A DNA stretch of 64,000 nucleotides from Mastigias papua. Taxonomy: Eukaryota > Cnidaria > Scyphozoa > Rhizostomeae > Mastigiidae. The translations under genes were made by a program, and so were the position numbers. The stretch's first letter is position 1; the number at the start of each line of letters is the position of its first letter. The DNA is taken from contig OZ025278.1 in assembly GCA_964019165.1 (NCBI GenBank), positions 6,786,119 through 6,850,118 on the forward strand, given 5' to 3'. The notes under the pieces were generated by a model that did no database searches, was not told the DNA's origin, and saw only the letters and a list, made by a program, of their open reading frames with translations. Positions 1 through 13,301 of the stretch are shown piece by piece.

Positions 1-847
1 TGTAGATGAATTCTTTGGTACCCAATAGACAACTCTACATATTGGAAAGTTTGTGATATGTTTTGTTCCACTTGAGCAGAGAGCCTCCTTTTCTTACCCA
101 ACTTGAAAAAATGTGCTCAATTACTTATTTTTTGAAAGATGGGTCAGTCGCTCGCATAATTTGTAATACCAGTTGGTCAGGAAAAATATTTTGTATTTCT
201 GATAGGTAGTTAGGAAAAATACCTTTATTTTCAAGAAAAAGATCAGGAAAAGCCAGGAAAATATTAGGCAGAATGTGTATGAACCCAGATTGTATCATGA
301 ACACAACGACTGACAGCAACATTAAACTTATCTGCAAGTAATAGTTTGGGTTTCAGTGGTGACTTAAAAGTTCAGCTGTACTCTGACCTTTTGCACTAGC
401 ATTACGCTGTTACCCAGCTCTAACCGATTCTTATCCACGACGTTACATTTATGTATTATTATTTGTCATGGAATTAAATATATGTGCTCTTTTAAGAAAC
501 TGTTATCTTTATAGATATAGTTTTATTACGAGGCTTGTCCCAACTTCCTCTATTCTGTTAGTGATCTCGTGTTTATGTGGTCTATTGTGGATGCGTATGA
601 TCTCGTAAATGCTCATTTAAGCTATATTCTGCAATATTCCATTTCCTGTCATTTTTTCCCATATCTTACCTGCTTACTTGGCGTCATATGTTAATTTTCA
701 AACCTCTTTCAGAACTAGAAAAGGACCTGAGTTAAACTCGACGAAAGTAAACTTCTTTCGGTCTACTCATAAGTTTGAAACAGTTTACAAGTGTTGATTT
801 AACATACACCTCAGTTGTACCAAAGTAATTTTATCATTTCTTTCTAG
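1..847 (+). other. intron (partial) upstream of first visible exon
   Basis: This AT-rich non-coding DNA is the 3' part of an intron of the kinesin gene. It ends in the acceptor tttctag at 841-847. I see no exon in it; the short open frames are not conserved. Around 170-260 there are repeated ggaaaa(a/t) motifs that recur near 3430-3545 and 4500-4560, probably pieces of a dispersed repeat. Confidence 0.6.
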
Positions 848-933
848 TTTGGTCTGTTGAAAAGCTAAAAAACAAATTATATGGAATGAGAGACTTATAT
901 GAACAATCTGTAATGGAAGGCATTAGCTGTCAG
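848..933 (+). CDS. KIF13B-like: KIF13 exon: KIF1B-like segment
   Basis: The exon enters in phase 1 (two bases complete the first codon) and ends in phase 0 before gttagt. It reads WSVEKLKNKLYGMRDLYEQ, which matches the KIF13/KIF1 segment LWSLEKFENRLVDMRDLYQ. That segment follows the FHA domain in the family. It is the most 5' exon I can identify; the one before it is outside the window. Confidence 0.85.
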
Positions 934-3900
934 GTTAGTTCCAGCCTTGGTAGTCGTACATGAAAGAAAAAAATATGTCAATTTACTTGCTAGATTAGAG
1001 GTACAACTGAATTAGTGCTATTATGTTTAATTAGTAGGTCCCAATTGTTTTAGTACGCTTTTGCGGAATGTTAAATTATATCTTTGTTTTCAGTCTGAAT
1101 TATCAAATTTTGTCATGAATACATGGTCGGTAAGGATATTTTGTAGTTATAAAAGTGTAGCTTGCATTTATATTATGTTACGTATTGATGTGAGCATTAC
1201 GGTATTGCGGAGCCTACTCATATATTTTTGGTTTTAGATGGTATACTAGCTAATTGTTTACACATGAGCAGGCTATTTTTATAGTTGCATCCAGGAACAC
1301 CAAGTTGACGTGTTTTGTTCCCACTTGAAACACGTTTGGCAGTCTATAACTCATAGGTCGAACATTCGCTATCTTGAGCGAATTTTCAGTTCCCCTTGCG
1401 TTGCTTTCTAATTAAAGCACTGCCCGATAACTCGAACATTTGTTAACTTGTACAGATTTCAATTTTCCATGACAGTTCGAGCTGTCGATTGTCAACTGTA
1501 TATTATTACTTGGTTTATCATAGCTAAACTCATTCCAGCCATTGATATCAAACCATTGAGTTATGTACTGAGTGCTTGATTTACAAATGCAGACTTGATA
1601 GAATCATATGGTCGCATCCCATATCACTGTCTATTTGAGTTAATCACTCTGTTTGAGAGAATCTGAGATCACATGCTTTCTTCCTTAGATCTTTCTCATG
1701 CAGATATTCTATGTATTCTCTCGAAAAAGATATTTTAGCAGTTTTCAGACTCCCCTTATTCCTGTTAATTGTCGAAGGATGATGCCATAAATCTGTTTGA
1801 ATGTACCTATCAGATTTGCCGCAAAATTCGGTTTATAATACTGATTTCGTGGCGTTTTATGTGTCTTTCTAAAATGTTCGTCACATAGCTTTCTCTTTAG
1901 CTCATTTGAGAAGAAAATATTGTCAAGGCTTTATGTCAGTGTGATAGATTGAAACCCATAGCGAAGAGATCTTTCCTTATTGGTGTTTTGTTATATCACA
2001 ACTGTAATACCTACCTGCTTATTTATTTTAGTCCACAGAGCTTGCAATTGGGGATGGTCTGTCAGACTTTTTGAGCAATTTTATTGCATTATCGATGGTT
2101 GTTTTTGAGTCAATTCTTAAAGTGTTATCTTTTCCCCTCTACAGTCGGGTTTCGAAATGCTAAGAATCCCCATTCTCTTTAGTAAATTTACATTCAGCCA
2201 TTTTTGTTGGGATCATCTCCCTATAACTCTTCATAGAGCTTCTCACATTTTGACGCTACATCTCCAGTATAACAGTTACACCATCTTACTAGTCATGCTT
2301 GTTTTGTAGCTGTTATTTTTTCTTGCTCATATCTTATTAATGAGAGACTTTTATTTGGCTGTCTTATGCTTTTCCTTACTCTTCGTCTCTAGTCAGCCAA
2401 TCCTTACTTTTCTGTAAACTTCCCTTTCTTTAAACATGATACATGTTATGTATAACTCTTGTCATTTGACTGCGGATGATTCATTTCAGAGCTGAGAAGT
2501 TTATTATACCTTCTATGTCCATGCCTTTCCATCCCCAAGTCGTTTATGTTTCGTTAGTCATTAATGCATGCTTTGGGATTCTCCTATCACCATACGCAAA
2601 TAGAAGAGCAAACCTGTGGCATTATTTTATGTCGTCTTATATCTAAAGTGACATTGCTGAGCATTTTGTGTTTTATCTTACTGATCGTACGTTATACCAT
2701 GTAGCAAGGGCGGATCTTGGATGCTGCACACGCCGCACGTGCAGCAGTCAAATCAGTACTTCTTAAAGTGACGCCACATGTGCTTGCTATCAGAATGTGA
2801 TGAATGAATACGTCACATTTTACATTTGATGTAGTTATTTATCAGATTACTTTCTACTATTGAGCAAATGTTGTAACGTTGGCAACTAATGCGGCTACAA
2901 GTAAGTTAATTCAAGCCAAAATGATCATTGATTGGCACTGTGTATCAGTATGGCATCCTTAAAATGCTACTGATCTTTGGTGCTATGTGATATTTTTGCA
3001 AGATATAACTTTGTTTGTTGTATCCTAAAGGAAGCTCTACAAAGCTTCCAAAAACATGATATGGTGCCCTTTTATTTATATGAGTGTATTGTCCACTATG
3101 CTTTGGTCGCCTATTTTAACTCTGTATTGTTAGATTGATGGAGTGATTTCTCCTAGGAATATATGCAGTAGGGATCTATTAAGGCTCCTTGGGTGCAGAG
3201 AAGGGAACAGTGCCTAAGACGTTGATCCTTCATTGGAAACAGCCCATATCGTGCTCTTTGCCATCATATCTTCATTAAACCCTTTCTATGATGATACCAT
3301 TACGTTTTGTGATACTGGTGCACAATATGGAAGCCTATCATAGTTTGCAAGTTTTTGATATGAGCAGTTTTTATTACTGTGCAAATAGATGATGATTTCA
3401 TATTTGGAGTCTGGAGAAGATATAGACAGGGTTCATACCGATCCTGGAAAACCTGGAAAATCTGGAAAGTGAAGATTTTTTGAGAAATACAGGGAAGCAT
3501 GGAATAGTCATATTTGTCCACTTCAGGGAAAAGTCAGGAGAAAAGTTGGTCTTCATATCATTTTCATCAACTCATGGATAGCTTTCAACAAAGGGCCTTT
3601 CCATTTGTTGTCAATAAATGCAAATTTGTATCACCCTACGTGGTTCTGCATCAACTGTATATACAAATCCTTTCTATTTGGCTCCACCCTACGTGGTTCT
3701 GTATCAACTGTATATACAAATCCTTTCTATTTGGCTCCATTTGCTTTGATTTGGTCTTGCTTGCACCTATAGCTTTTCATCGGGGGTTGGTAATTTGATA
3801 AAATCGCCTGGAAACATAAATCACTCTGCTGCAAAAAATGAGCTGATCCGAAAACCCTGCTGAAATGTTATTGTATGTTGTTATGCATTCTTTTTGTTCA

Positions 3901-6010
3901 CTAAACTGTTTTCATCTTATTACTTTCGAAGTTCGTCACGGAAAACGTATTTCATAGCTCTTATTGTTGTTGTCATAAAAGCTGTAAATTTGAGAGGACT
4001 GCCTTAAGTCTCTGTAGGATTAGATCATTTCCATCTCATTTTCCAGGACTTCTGTATAAGTGAGAAAGTGTACTTGTTCTGCAGACAATTTATTGCCAAC
4101 AACCAGGTTTTGCTCATAGAACGTCAGAGATGCTGATTTGATTGTTTTTGCTCAATTTAGAAGCTGAAATTGGAATTTCCTTTACTCTGGAGTACCGAAT
4201 AATTGGGAGGGGTGGGAACAAAGAAGTTTGAAAATTTGATGCAAATGTATCATTAGGGAGCTGAGGATAAATTGGGGGAGGGGGTCGGAAAACAGAATGT
4301 TGTTTATAACCTTTTCTTTGCAAAGAAGCCTTGTGAAGAGATCAGTGTAAATGTTGATTTATGGTTGTACAAAGGCACATTTTGAAAGACGAATGCAAAT
4401 TAATTTTGCTTTCCATATGCATTTCCATCTGCCATCTTTTCATATGATTAGTCTACTGTGTTCTTTAGCTTTTGTTTTCAAAATAGGGGTCAGGGAAGAA
4501 GAGGGTGTTTTTGATTATCAATCAGGGAAAAGCCAGGGAAAAATCAGAGGAAAATGCAAAGTTTAGATGCCCTGTGTGGCAATTTGCAAAAAAGTACAAA
4601 TTTAATTTTCCGTTATTGTCAATGCACGTTTGGCTTTCTTATTCTGGTTTCAATGGTGCAGCTTTTTCCTCTCATTTGTTCCTTTTGGTCAAGTAATAGT
4701 TAAGAGCTCCTTCGCATTGCAAATGATGATGAATACTCCTTATGTATTTACTGGACCTGTTCAGGAATGGGGTTAAAGGAACTCGAAAAATGTTCAAATT
4801 CATAAAGTATCTCCTATGACTATAAAGATTTTCCTCAATGTCATGGAATGTAATGTTAAACCTGGTTCCCAAATTTACAATCAATCAGTTGACAAGATAG
4901 TTCAAGCAAATAAGCATAGGCTTTTGTCTACTCTGAAGACTCTCATCTTGTGTGCCATTGATAGCACATCCTTTTCATGTGATGATTGAAGCTATAACAG
5001 TCAGGAAGACTGTGGCTAGATGACTTGGTCTGCATTGGTTAGTGCTGTGATGGTGTTAGGCCCATTGCAGGAAAATTCGGGGAGTTTTCTGAACTGAGCG
5101 TTATACTCCTGTCTGTTATTCAGGCATGTAGAGATTCTGAATTGCATTTAAATGACACAATCTATAGACATGAAATGCAGAAAAATGGATTTCAATCGAT
5201 TGGTAGAGAAACTGTCTCATCCAAAGTACATTGGGTACAGATTTTGGAAATTGCAATGTGCCTTTAGAGATGAAAGTATATCAGTTGCATTTTTAATGAT
5301 TATTGGTGTATGATCGACAATTTTTTCAAGATCCCTCATAACGGATTGTTTGACCTGAACATATCCAGTTATGGATCCAGAAAGTCTGACAGATTTTGGT
5401 ATGGCCAATCAACTGTACCTTTTTTTATTGTGCACTGAGAAAGAAATTTAGAACAAACATGAGTTTGATCTGCAATGTTGAAAGACGATTTGAAGTGATC
5501 GCATAAAAGCTGTCGCGATAACTCTACACTCACTATCGTATTTTGAGTGATGAAGGCTATTCGGCGTTACAAGGGAAGGTGACCTGAAGAGACGAAGATT
5601 CTTTGAAAAGTTTAAATATATTCTACTTATAAAAGCTGGGTGTGACAGCAAGCGAGCCCTATGAGCCACGCCCATTTCCTAATATATTTCCTATGTTGTG
5701 CGTTAGTCAGTTTTATTTCTTGATCTGCACTGTTGTGTACGTATATCGTTTTGTAATTGCCCACTAATCTTTTCTGTTGATTGGTAGCACGTTATGTAAT
5801 ATCCTTAAAGCGAGGCATGCATTTACCCATATGCTATATGACGATAAAGCCTCAATTTACTCACTGGATTTGATTAACGAGCAGTTCCTACCAAGGTTTT
5901 TTAATAGTTACTGTTCCCTAAGGGTGTCATTCTATGAGTATGTTTAATACTAGTTTTATTTTCTAAACTAAAATTGGCTAATGCATTAACGGATCATACG
6001 CTATTTTTAG
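934..6010 (+). other. intron, 5.1 kb
   Basis: No gene is recognised here. A 53-bp unit is duplicated in tandem at 3632-3737. At about 1340-1490 there are clustered tcgaaca/aactcg motifs that may be an old DNA-transposon relic, which I cannot classify. The remainder is AT-rich sequence without recognisable features. Confidence 0.7.
3632..3737 (+). repeat. 53-bp tandem duplication
   Basis: Two adjacent 53-bp copies (3632-3684 and 3685-3737) begin caccctacgtggttctg and end tatttggctc. They differ at a single base that I can see (gcatc versus gtatc). The duplication is recent and non-coding. Confidence 0.9.
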
Positions 6011-6157
6011 CAAGATGATGACCACTCAAATGATGATGGATTGTTTTATGAAGTTGAATGTCACACACTTATTGGCGTTGCTACTATATGGCTAGAGTGC
6101 CTGTTTGAGAATGTGCCACTGGACTATGCCGCTCCTATTATAAGCCAACAAGGAGAG
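6011..6157 (+). CDS. KIF13B-like: KIF13 exon: ECHTLIGVA / PIISQQGE block
   Basis: A 49-codon, phase 0-0 exon follows acceptor ctatttttag and precedes donor gtacat. It begins with an acidic stretch (QDDDHSNDDG) and then reads EVECHTLIGVA, WLECLFENV and YAAPIISQQGE. These match the KIF13 stalk almost residue for residue (HNLIGVANVFLECLF and YAVPIISQQGE). This region lies in the part of KIF13B described as binding MAGUK scaffold proteins. Confidence 0.95.
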
Positions 6158-6654
6158 GTACATTTTGATTGGCAAATTAAGACTCAACAGACAATTGTTC
6201 CCCTCTTACATCAGTAGATTTCGAGCTTTGAATACTTTTATTACACGTGAAATTCTGTATCGTTTGCTATTTCTTTCATGTGGAAAATGTGAAATGAGGG
6301 AAGAATTAGTTTGTTATATTCTTCATATATTTTGTTCATAAATCATGACTTGGAGCCTTTGAACAGTTTATTACTATTTTGTCATCTGAAAGTTGTTTTT
6401 GACTTTAGTAGTGATTAGATTTTTCCAGATTATATATTCAATCAAACCTTGCCTTCGGAGTCTATCCCGAATAGTGAATTGTTGTTATGGCAGGTATCAA
6501 GGTAGCTTGTTAATTTGAGGAGATTTTGTAGCGTGACAAGATAATATGACGATCAAAGCGTCCACCTTTGTTATCATTATTGTTCGTTTTATGACAATCG
6601 AAAGCAAGCATGTTCTAGATGCTTTCTTCATCGTTTCCTTCTTCCTGACTTCAG
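6158..6654 (+). other. intron, 497 bp
   Basis: This is AT-rich intron sequence ending in the acceptor ctgacttcag. I see nothing else in it. Confidence 0.75.
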
Positions 6655-6694
6655 GTTTGTGGCAAGTTAATGGTGGATATCAGACGTCTTGAAG
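6655..6694 (+). CDS. KIF13B-like: KIF13 exon: 40-nt mini-exon
   Basis: This short exon enters in phase 0 and leaves in phase 1. It reads VCGKLMVDIRRLE and corresponds to VAGRLHVEVTRV in vertebrate KIF13, continuing directly from the ISQQGE block. The donor is gaag|gtgggt. Confidence 0.9.
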
Positions 6695-6944
6695 GTGGGT
6701 TTACAAAGCTTCTGTTGTTGAATTTCATCTCAAATTTTTATCAGTAGTTGTATTCCCAGCCTGTATTACTATTTTACATAAGTTTAATTTCTTTGTATTA
6801 TCTGATAATTGATCTTTGTCATTATAAGAAGTTTCCCACTCATCATTTTCAATTTACCTGGAAATTAGTGTTTAGTAGCACCATTCTGCAGAGGTATTAT
6901 CAAGAGTTTTATTTGCAAGTTATAGCCTGTTGTATTCTTCCTAG

Positions 6945-7030
6945 ATGACAATGACTCAGAATCCCGATCTTCCGTGGAGAGCGAGACTGACACAGAAAAA
7001 TTTGAAGTTGGACGTAGTATTCAAGTTCAA
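6945..7030 (+). CDS. KIF13B-like: KIF13 exon: acidic/serine-rich linker
   Basis: The exon starts in phase 1 after cttcctag and ends in phase 0 before gtaaga. It encodes a linker rich in D, E and S (DNDSESRSSVESETDTEKF) and then VGRSIQVQ. KIF13A has an equivalent acidic serine-rich linker at the same place. The donor is a strong gtaag type. Confidence 0.88.
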
Positions 7031-8829
7031 GTAAGATGCGATTGAACATTTGTCTTATCTCTCATGTTGCTAAATCTCTTGACTGTCTCCAATAAGATGT
7101 TTAAAATTTACTACCATTAACATCTTTTTTACAATGGTGGTTGTCGCCTTGGACTCTCCATCAAAGATGGCCTCATTTTTCCAACTTCATTACCTCATGA
7201 TATAAGCACAGCTCTGACATCGTTATTATTGTTAAGAGAAGTCATGAAGGAGAAATATCTTTGGCAATTGGTAAAATTGTTCCACAAAAATATTGGTAGA
7301 TGGAACGTAGAGTGTACGAAACACTATGCATAGCACACTACTTTATGAAATTCTTCTCTGTAGTTTCACAATTCGCTTATAGTTGATGTTGTCACTGACT
7401 GGGATTTTTCTCACTTTCTATTCTATTCTTTAAGTTCAAATACAGTGATGGGTCAGTCTGAAGTTTATCCTCCCAATATTTTGTTTAGTGTAGAAGAATT
7501 TTTCTAAGGATTATACTAGACTACAAGGTGGACTTGAAAGTTGGTCATTTGACTTGGAGCTTACCTAACTGCGATATCTTCACCAGCTATGAAATACATG
7601 GTCCGATTTTGCTAGTTAGCGCAGCTCTTTATCTCTCAGCTTCAATAGGCTTTTAAATTATTGCACTCTATCGCAATATGTGACTGCCATATGGCAGATC
7701 ATTTTTTATTTGGAAGAGTTGCAAGTATTTTGAGAGTTATGCTCATCTTATTGGCTTGCTATTTCTAATTCGTTCCAACAACACCTTTCATTAGATTGTG
7801 CTAATTATCTTCTTTTTTTCTTGGATCCCTTTTTCCATTCTGAGATATAAAAGTTGTTTATTTATTTCTCTGATCTTAATTGCAAAGCAAGGACGAATGT
7901 TTCTTATACCTGACCTATGAGTTGCACATTTACGCAGGGAAAGCTTTGATTAAATAGTTATATTCATTCAAATATACTATCATCAACATCTTGCGAGTAA
8001 ATATGACAATATCCTTGTCGTATATTTTCTTTTTAACTCGTCTGACTTCGACTTCGAGCTTTGTATTTATTTACTGTGATGATCATTCGATTTGGTTGTC
8101 AAACAACTCTGCAGCTTCGCTGATGGTAAGATTACATATTATCGACCGACTGATCCTGAAAGCTTATTGCAATGCTCGCTTCTTAATTTAGTGATATTTA
8201 TTAAAAAGATTTTTGTTTGTATTCAGTAATTTAAATGCATCTCTTTACCTTAATCTATTTATTGTACTCTTGCGGTTCTTTCTTGATCCTTTTAATAATT
8301 TTTGATATGCGGATTGCAATATTGCAGCAGAAAGGAAGGGAGTTGCGGCATTATTTACTGCAGATACTACTATGAAGTCATACCATTTGTAACTCTGCAG
8401 TGCTGAAAATTCCATATTTCATTTCATCAAATTACTGTAACATTTGAGTAGATTCCAATAGGCCAATATCCTTGAAATGGCCAGTCTATTAGTTTTCATT
8501 CCTAGATACTTAGTTTAATGAAGGCATCTTTAGATAGATAATTTTTTTGCTAGGTGGTAGAACTTTGAAGTTTAACCGTCAGATATTATTGCAGAAATGC
8601 ACAATCTATACTGTTCAGCTTCTGTAGGTCTTTTACTTTTGAAGATTGAGTTATCTGTAAGTGACAATGCATTTTCAGGAACATTTTTTCTATATTTATG
8701 CTTACAGCTGTTATATTAATACATAGGTTATTAATGCCACCTAGTAGCTTATGTTCATTGCAGCGTATTCACAGCGTGTAAATTTGCAACTTTCTAGCAC
8801 TTTTTCGATTCTAAACAGTTGGCATGCCA

Positions 8830-8950
8830 TTGTTTACTTGAAGAGTCCATGTGAGAGGATGAACTCTTTTCGTCTACACAAGACTGGGTTTTGAGTCTTT
8901 ATGTATACAAAAAGAGTTCATTTTCTCACTTGGACTCTTCATGTGGACAA
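8830..8950. repeat. short inverted-repeat (hairpin) element
   Basis: The arms at 8840-8870 and 8909-8940 are nearly perfect inverted copies (gaagagtcc...gaactctttt against aaaagagttca...ggactcttc), with a spacer of about 38 bp. The similarity extends outward through ttgtttac and gtggacaa. It looks like a miniature foldback element, with no obvious target duplication. Confidence 0.6.
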
Positions 8951-8967
8951 TCGTGAATAGGTGTGAA

Positions 8968-9214
8968 GTGAGTGGCCAAGCGGTTAGTCTAGCTTCCGTT
9001 AGCAAGCTGAAGTTAAGCTTGGCTGTGTTAGGTCGGCAACTGGATGGGCGACTTTCCAGTTATACGACCAGATCAACTCACTCCGCCGTCCTTTGGAAGG
9101 GACGATAAACTAGGGGTCCCATGCCTGGATGCGGCATGCACAGTAGGCCTAAATTAGCTGAAAATTCTAGACATAACAGCCTACTCCAAATAATGTAAGC
9201 AACAACAACAACAA
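8968..9214 (+). mobile_element. tRNA-like SINE, family A, copy 1
   Basis: This 247-bp element starts gtgagtggccaagcggtt, which contains the pol III A-box tggccaagcgg. It ends in a (caa)n tail. A second copy of exactly the same length lies at 20102-20348, about 90% identical by eye. The A-box, the CAA tail and the dispersed copies support a tRNA-derived SINE moved by LINE machinery. I could not fix a clear B-box or a target duplication. Confidence 0.8.
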
Positions 9215-10618
9215 GGTGCCGTGTGGTAAATCCTAGGATTAACTGGACGCATTATTCATCATATCGCATGTATCCGCATCTGGTTATATATTTTGGTTCA
9301 CCCTTCGGTCGTTATCTGACGCTTCATACTCTTGATGAGTATTGCGTATTGAAGTTCTGTAGTACCAACAGACTCTGTGCTTTTCTCTTCGTTATTTTCA
9401 TTATATTAGGAGCTACAATAGACCATCCAGTGCTCTACTCATTTCTCTGTTTTAAGATAAATCTGAATTATATGCCTAACGTCATTGTTTAATTCAAGAT
9501 TTGGCAAAGCTCCCTCCTCTTTTTCTGTTTTACTCCTGTGCTGCTTGATTTTTCTTTTGTTTCACATTTAGAATAATTTTTAGACAATAGTGTTCCTCTT
9601 CTGAACCAAGTTGAATTGAACTAAGTTGAGTGCTTGTGTTACTACAGCTAAATCCCGTTGTGTCGTTTCACTTAGTGTAATTGACTTTTATTTTCCTTGG
9701 ATTTAGCCTCCAATACCAGACCAAAATTCTTCGGTTAAGTAGTACCCCTGATATGTCGGACTTTCACTAAGTCGCAGCAATTCTGTATGTCCCCTCAGCT
9801 AAGATACTCCTGTTTACTCAATTTTTTCCGAATTGCAGCTTTTAATAATCGAAGGCTTGAAAGTTTTGTTGGAAATGATGGTTTCAAAGGTTTATCAGTA
9901 CTTTCGAGTATTCTTTTGAGCCCAGTTCTTTGATTAGCATGCTTAGTTTTCTGACATGTTCTCGATTGGTGCAGGAAAATGTAAACTGCACTCGAAAACA
10001 GTAACAGAAAAGTACGAAATATTTGAAAAGAAGCAAACAAAGGAGAAACGTGTGCTGCAATCTCACGGAAACATGGATTCCTAAATCAGACGTCTGGATG
10101 GATTAAAGGAACATCTAGGATTTTTGATGAAGTGTAGGGTAGCAAATGGCATTCAAGAAGCTATTGAAACACTTATTAACTTTTCAATGTTCAAAGAAAG
10201 TTGAGAAAGAGGAGCAATCGTTTTGAAGGCTTCCTCTTTAATAGAAGTGGAGCTTATTCGCTCCATGAGACAGATGAAAATTGTAAACCTTTTTCAAAAG
10301 CAGTTAAGTATCTTTAAAGTCTTGATATGATCCGTAGGAATATTATTATATATTTTTGTCAACAATGCGAATATGAAGAGGGATAATGTTGATAAGTCAG
10401 AGTTTTTCGTAATTTTTCACGAAAATCCAACTTATTGAGAGATTCGGTTAACTCAGACATTCGTTAGCTTGGACAAATTTCCTATCTCTATTGAGAGTAC
10501 CACTGAACATGATTCTACTCTGTAGCCTTGTCTTTTCACTCTCTGTTATTGAATTGTCTTCATGTGAGTGAAAGAGATTTGTGCAAAATCTTCATGTAAT
10601 TTTCATTTCTTATCTTAG

Positions 10619-10783
10619 GTGACCATTAATGAAGCGACTGGCTTACCTCCCACCTTATGTAACTATGTTTTCTGTCAATATATCCTTTACGATCAACCAC
10701 TGACAGTGGTGCCTCCTATAAATGTGGCTGCTTCTGCGAATGGAATGCCGAAATCAAATGCAATGCAGTTCCAGCATTCCCAG
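10619..10783 (+). CDS. KIF13B-like: KIF13 exon: VFCQY block
   Basis: A 55-codon, phase 0-0 exon. It reads VTINEATGLPPTLCNYVFCQY and matches KIF13A from VKIKEATGLP through NFVFCQY. The exon ends MQFQHSQ, equivalent to the vertebrate region leading into VTFSHCKDY. The pattern resembles a small C2-like beta fold; that is my inference from the strand pattern. Confidence 0.95.
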
Positions 10784-12525
10784 GTATGATTATTTCAGAC
10801 TGTTTCAAAAATTGATTGATAGTACTAAACTACAATCTTCGGGCTGAAGGATCTTCATAATCATTGGTGAGGACGTAGTTCCTATTCAAATGCCTAGTAA
10901 AGACTGCAGGAAGTTTAACTGTACTCACTGCTATTTTTCGGGAGACCTTTGAATCAATCATAGATACCGTATTTTCTCTTGAGTTCCCTCTGCCGATGTG
11001 ATGTTTCAGCCTCCTGATGTTAGTGGGATTATTAGAGAGATGGGGTTATCAGTAATGTGGGAATAGCGTTTCGAGGTGCTGAAATATTTTGTGAAAGATT
11101 CTCATACCTATTGGTGGGATCTTTTATGTCAAAGACTCGGGCTTTTTAGCATAGCAATTTCAAGAAAATTTCAATAGCAGCTTGCTCGATAGTTTATTCT
11201 GAACCTCCCTCTCAACCCTGGTATATGATAAATCTTGCTGTTCTTCCGCTGAACTGAATGAAGAGATTTTTCCATATTCTAATCATGGATGCTTTTTCTA
11301 TGAATACCAGTGATTACAGATTACCTGTTTCGCATACTTGACAGCTTCATCTTTGTACTTGATCTCATATTTTGTGTTTTTCATAATTATGTCGTCATGA
11401 TGATTTAATGAACTTCATCAAGAAACGTTACAATACATTTATTTGTTGACTAACCGGCGTCTTATTTGCGACATAGACGTTTCGGATCCATCGTCAGTAT
11501 TTCAAAAGGACAAACTAACTTACTTGTGATGGGGGGGGGGGGCAACTGGAAGCCAATTCATAAGCAGACGTAAACAACCATTGATAGGGTGTAAGATGGG
11601 ATGAATGGCATTTGTGAATTAAGAATAGGGCGTTGTCTGAGGATCGGTAGACTTTCGTGTATGAGTAGATCCTTTTTGTTATTGACATGGCTAGTAATAT
11701 CAAAATCATCAAGGGACAGAGAGAGAGAGAGAGATAGTGACCAGTGAAAGCAAAATGTCTGTGATCAGCGGAAGAATTATTGTTCATTGTGGGGCCAGTT
11801 TTGGTGACTTCCATGTGTTCCCTGCAGCGTAAGGCTAGGTTACGGGTAGTTTTCCCATACTACCGGGCATTACAGCACTAGCACGTATAATAGTAAGCGA
11901 CAAAGGAGAGCAAGGTTGTAGGGAGGGTACCTTCTTTGAAGTGGATCTTCTTATAATTCGCCCTGATAACGGGAATAGAGTTGCTATCCTAATCGTTTCA
12001 AAACCTTGCTATGAATGTATGACAATTATGTTAGTTAGACATTATGAGCACATTCCCAATACACTGGGCTCTTTCTTTCAGAAATCTTGCTACGGGATTA
12101 ATTGAGAGGCAGATTAAATTTTTCAAATCATGCTTATTAGAGGCTTATTAGAGAAGCGAGAGGCAGAGATATTAGAGGCGGTGGGAATACTTTGAGAATA
12201 CGGTTTTTTTCTGTTCCTCACTTAAAGAAGTGTTGGGAATGTAGCTTCACCCCAAGCCATTCATGTTCACAAGCACCTGCATGAAGAAAAGGAGTTTGTG
12301 GAAGAAGACTCCTCATCAGACTATTGAGAAGTGGTCACTATAAAAGTATATTTGAATATTAGAATGCACTGGGGCCAGACAAATATTCTGATTGTATTAA
12401 TATAAAGTCTGCTACGGATGTCAAGTATCAACTGTAACTCTATGTTTGTTAACGTATCCGTATCCTATGACCCTTTCCTACCATTTGCAAGCTTTCGAAA
12501 GTGACCTGATTGGTTTTGATTTCAG
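10784..12525 (+). other. intron, 1.7 kb
   Basis: No gene is seen. There is a run of 12 G at 11531-11542 and a short GA-rich stretch near 11719-11736. The acceptor is gatttcag at its end. Confidence 0.7.
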
Positions 12526-12686
12526 GTCTTTGTATTTGATATAACTGACGACTTCTTGGAATACATTTCGGAATCACCTCTTGCTGTCGAAGTTTATGGA
12601 AATCGAAGTCAGGGATATGAATCTCCAGAAAGATATGTGTTGAAAATACAACGAGATCAAGACGACAATAAGACTCCGGAAGAGAG
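12526..12686 (+). CDS. KIF13B-like: KIF13 exon: FLEYI / AVEVYGNR block
   Basis: The exon enters in phase 0 and leaves in phase 2 (ag|gtactt). It reads VFVFDITDDFLEYISESPLA and VEVYGNRSQG, matching VNVTEEFLEFISDGALAIEV and WGHRCAG of KIF13A. Its last residues (KTPEER) run into the conserved RWNE that opens the next exon. Confidence 0.94.
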
Positions 12687-13301
12687 GTACTTTTACTTTT
12701 GCTCTTGTGTGAAAGTCGACCACCATCTTTGCTAGTGTTTCGCGGAGAATTATGATATAGTAAGGACAAGAAATGTTGCGTATATTCATGAGGAAGACAT
12801 ATTTGATTGCTTTTTTATAAGTTTGCTTTTAAAAGCATTTGCATCATTGCTTAGATTCGAAGCACTTGGGCACCACTGCTTAGCTAGGGTATAGTCAATT
12901 ATCATTTGGTTTTGATGATAACACAAACCAGGACACATGGATAATATCGGTAACAATTCAGACTTAAAACCATTTTTTCTGAGATCTAATTAGAGGATAT
13001 GATAACCCATCATGCTTGTTGATGCACTTCGTTAACTGTCTAAAATAATTAAACCGGCAATTTTAATGCCAATAAAGATCTCCTGTTCCTTTTAGGATAT
13101 TACCGTAAACTTATCTTTTATTACGATTATCGAATGAAAATCATTTTCAGGTGGAAATGTGTGGACAAAGTAATAGTGATCGGTGATAAGTTCTGTTACG
13201 GCTTCTTCATTCATAAAAATAAAGCTTTTCTATTCAATAACAAGACTATTGATTTCATTAGTATCTTGATACTTAAGGAGTTCCTGTGTCCATAAAGTTG
13301 C

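Larger units (their letters stand above)
7031..10618 (+). other. intron, 3.6 kb, with SINE and hairpin
   Basis: The intron contains a hairpin-forming inverted repeat (8830-8950) and, just after it, a 247-bp SINE copy (8968-9214). I see no exon between 7031 and 10618. The conserved reading continues from IQVQ straight into VTINEATG, so none is expected. Confidence 0.75.
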
